64,000 nt of DNA from Leifsonia xyli (GTDB lineage Bacteria; Actinomycetota; Actinomycetes; Actinomycetales; Microbacteriaceae), in contig CP014761.1 in assembly GCA_001647635.1 (NCBI GenBank), forward strand, positions 1,302,001 through 1,366,000, read 5' to 3'. The position numbers were made by a program, and so were the translations under genes. The notes beneath the pieces are model-generated. The model had not been told where the DNA came from, did no database searches, and saw nothing but the letters and a program-made list of their open reading frames with translations. Of this stretch, positions 62,135 to 64,000 are shown piece by piece (positions within the stretch are counted from its first letter, which is position 1; each line of letters starts with the position of its first letter).

Positions 62135-64000
62135 CTACTTCCAGACGCCGGCTTGGACGCGCGTGACGATCGCCAGCTGGTTCCGCGTGTTGAGATGGAA
62201 ACGAAGTGCCTCTACTCGTTGCCCGTCGGCGGCGACGACCTCGGGGAACGTGTACGTGTAGATGAACGCGGTGTCGCCGGGCACGTACGTCGGGAGCTTC
62301 GGCGCGCCTGCGTTGACACCCGTTGATCGCCATGGCCGCGAGCCGTCCGGATCAGACGAATCGACGGCTGGGCCGCCACTAGACGCGGTGTACAGGTCGA
62401 TGGAGGTGGGCAGGATGGAACCCATATTCGGTGCGTACACCATCGAGATCGTCGGTGACGCGATCCGCGAAACCCCTGTTCCGTCAGATGTGCCCACCGG
62501 AGCGACCACATCCCATGAGGGACTGCTGAGCAAGGTGAGACCGTTGGCACGGATGTAGGAGTAGTCGGGGCGGTCGGTGGCCGGCATCGGCTTGGTGATC
62601 GTCGCCGAGCCCGCGGCGCTGTCGGTCGCGCACGTTGTTCCCGTCGGACGGCAGCCGACCGGTACGGCGGCACCGCTGGCGGCCAAGGGAGCGACCGTCC
62701 CGGGATTGGCGGTGGTGTCGGACGACGTCTTGTAGAGGCGGGGCGGCTCCGCGCAGGTGTTTCCGCACCGGGCGGCGTCGAATGCCTCCGGCGTCTTCAC
62801 CGTCAGGTTCGTGGTGATGTTCCAGGAGTCCGACGGCACTACTACCAGCTTCACCCACCGCGCGCGCACGGTCGCGCCCGAAGGGCTCCCGCCTCCCGTA
62901 CTCGCCGTGTACGTCGTGAGAGTTCCGGTGTCCGTCCGGCTGGTGGTCACCGAAGTCCACGCCGCGCTCGGCGACAGGTCCGGTGCGCCCGAGCCGGAGC
63001 TGTCGGGAAGGACGGACACGCTGACTGTCGGCGCGTGAGCGCTTCCCTGGGTGTTGAACCAATCACTCGAGATCTGGCCGATGGGTCGCTCGACCCCGAG
63101 ATCCACCACCAAGTCGAAGGGCGTGGATCGCAACCATCCGACCGAGTTCGAGACGACGTCCCACGAGTAGGTCAGCGGGCTGAGCGTCCCGTCCGCGGAG
63201 CGGAGCGCGTTAGGGCTCGTCAAAGTCCGCCCCGACATCGGAGCGTAGCGGTTGGCGGTCGTCGGGACGTCGCCGGAGAGGTTGAGCACGCGTGCGGTGC
63301 ACGCTCCTCCGTCGCAGACGTTCTTGCCCGCGGCGTTGAGCACCTGAACCTCCGAGAGGAACGCCCAGGGGTCGCCGCCGGGCTGAGTCACACTGACTCT
63401 CACGGACGAGGCGATTCGCTCGCTGGCCCCGAGCAGACCCGTCGTGTACCACCCGGTACCTGGATTCGGGATGACGACCCCGGAGGTGGAACCGTCCGGG
63501 TTGATGCCGCTCGACACCTCACCGGGTGCGGTGAGCGGCTCGTACGGAGTGCCCTCGACCTGCGAAGCCTGATTCCGGGTGCTCACGCTGACGTAGTTCG
63601 GGTCCGGCGGTCGGACGCCGACCTTGCCGTCGGAGAGCCAGTTCGTGCGCACAGCATGAACGCCGACGGGCGACGGCAGATCGATCTCGACCGACTGCAC
63701 GTCCGTAACGGCGGTCGAACCCGTTCCGAGGCCGATCCAGGCCGGGTCCTCATAACGGGGCTCGCCGATGTGCCCGTCCACCGCCTTGGCGACGGGCCGC
63801 CCGTCCGCGTAGGTGCCGGCCGAGTCTCCGGCATTGATGGCATCCCAGATGTTCTCCGGATTGCCGTCGTGGACAACCGCACTGTAGGGGGCGTTATCCG
63901 AGACGCGTAGCGATGCGTTGGTGGACGCAACGGCACTCGAGGAGAGCACGTCCGCCGCCCCTATGGGGACGACGAGCTGCACCTGGCTCCGAGGTGAGAG
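62135..64000 (-). CDS. Large secreted or surface protein, C-terminal part (partial)
   Basis: At least 621 residues; the frame is open to the window edge, so the N-terminus is missing. The visible part is beta-rich, with segments that resemble F5/8-type (discoidin-like) carbohydrate-binding folds (AVDGHIGEPRYEDPAW, VRTNWLSDGKVG; and DLVVDLGVERPIGQISSDWF, VRARWVKLVVV). Six or so cysteines and no membrane helix or sorting signal near the end. The last 40 residues (VAADGQRVEALRFHLN) resemble cell-surface tails. A secreted glycan-binding or glycoside hydrolase protein is likely; no catalytic domain is in view. Confidence 0.65.
   Translation of the reverse strand, partial: LSPRSQVQLVVPIGAADVLSSSAVASTNASLRVSDNAPYSAVVHDGNPENIWDAINAGDSAGTYADGRPVAKAVDGHIGEPRYEDPAWIGLGTGSTAVTDVQSVEIDLPSPVGVHAVRTNWLSDGKVGVRPPDPNYVSVSTRNQASQVEGTPYEPLTAPGEVSSGINPDGSTSGVVIPNPGTGWYTTGLLGASERIASSVRVSVTQPGGDPWAFLSEVQVLNAAGKNVCDGGACTARVLNLSGDVPTTANRYAPMSGRTLTSPNALRSADGTLSPLTYSWDVVSNSVGWLRSTPFDLVVDLGVERPIGQISSDWFNTQGSAHAPTVSVSVLPDSSGSGAPDLSPSAAWTSVTTSRTDTGTLTTYTASTGGGSPSGATVRARWVKLVVVPSDSWNITTNLTVKTPEAFDAARCGNTCAEPPRLYKTSSDTTANPGTVAPLAASGAAVPVGCRPTGTTCATDSAAGSATITKPMPATDRPDYSYIRANGLTLLSSPSWDVVAPVGTSDGTGVSRIASPTISMVYAPNMGSILPTSIDLYTASSGGPAVDSSDPDGSRPWRSTGVNAGAPKLPTYVPGDTAFIYTYTFPEVVAADGQRVEALRFHLNTRNQLAIVTRVQAGVWK

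Overview
The window reads as one stretch of chromosome from a high-GC actinobacterium. The marker set is typical of Actinomycetota: GlnR with a pseudo-receiver, CarD next to an LpqE-like lipoprotein, SenX3-RegX3 with PhoU, PPK1 next to a NUDIX/histidine-phosphatase protein, SigK-RskA, DUF3263, an LytR C-terminal protein and leaderless-looking promoters. The overall style (fused IspDF, compact genes, a 36-residue membrane protein next to a nitrobindin-like protein) suggests Microbacteriaceae, perhaps near Leifsonia. That placement is an inference from memory, not a phylogeny.

Layout. 1-3353: end of a sensor kinase, a polyprenol-phosphate-mannose synthase with a GT39-type membrane glycosyltransferase, and a Phd/PIN toxin-antitoxin pair. 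3421-5145: groL under two CIRCE operators. 5202-8740: cold-shock protein, nitroreductase, MsrB, DUF3263 and LytR_C proteins, a DMT-type transporter and a 40-residue acidic protein. 8750-12788: branched-chain 2-oxoacid dehydrogenase E1a-E1b-E2 with a divergent Lrp-type regulator. 13191-23726: a phenylacetate degradation locus (paaJ-F-H, paaI, paaZ, paaR, paaABCDE-G) with two matching TetR-type operators. 23731-34222: maltokinase, an M23 peptidase, signal peptidase I, an iron-linked siderophore-interacting protein behind a DtxR-type box, esterases, small membrane proteins, tRNA-Thr, a DsbA-like protein and an orphan sugar-ABC ATPase. 35396-42294: DUF4032/DUF4190, rlmB, cysS, ispDF, carD and an LpqE-like lipoprotein. 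42367-50298: regX3-senX3, phoU, a 2'-5' RNA ligase family protein, gpmA, a methyltransferase, ygfZ, a nitrobindin-like protein, two small membrane proteins and glnR. 50326-59651: ppk1, NUDIX phosphatase, an Ig-like secreted protein, an L,D-transpeptidase and pstSCAB. 59730-64000: rskA, sigK, a conserved unknown, tRNA-Lys and the C-terminal part of a large secreted protein.

How it fits together. The paa genes should convert phenylacetyl-CoA to acetyl- and succinyl-CoA under PaaR, although the CoA ligase paaK is not in the window. SenX3-RegX3, PhoU, PPK1 and PstSCAB form a phosphate regulon, and all three target units (phoU, ppk, pstS) are preceded by similar 11-nt direct repeats that look like PHO boxes.

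Two observations cut across genes. First, five genes (bkdA, paaZ, paaR, the M23 peptidase and a DUF4239 protein) each carry a frameshift that is cured by adding one base to a run of exactly four G/C. This pattern points to homopolymer compression in the sequence rather than five real mutations. Second, several gene ends, mostly convergent ones, are marked by unusually long, nearly perfect hairpins. Two of them, 41 kb apart, are 69-bp copies of the same element. I did not find a CRISPR array, prophage, insertion sequence or clear defence island.
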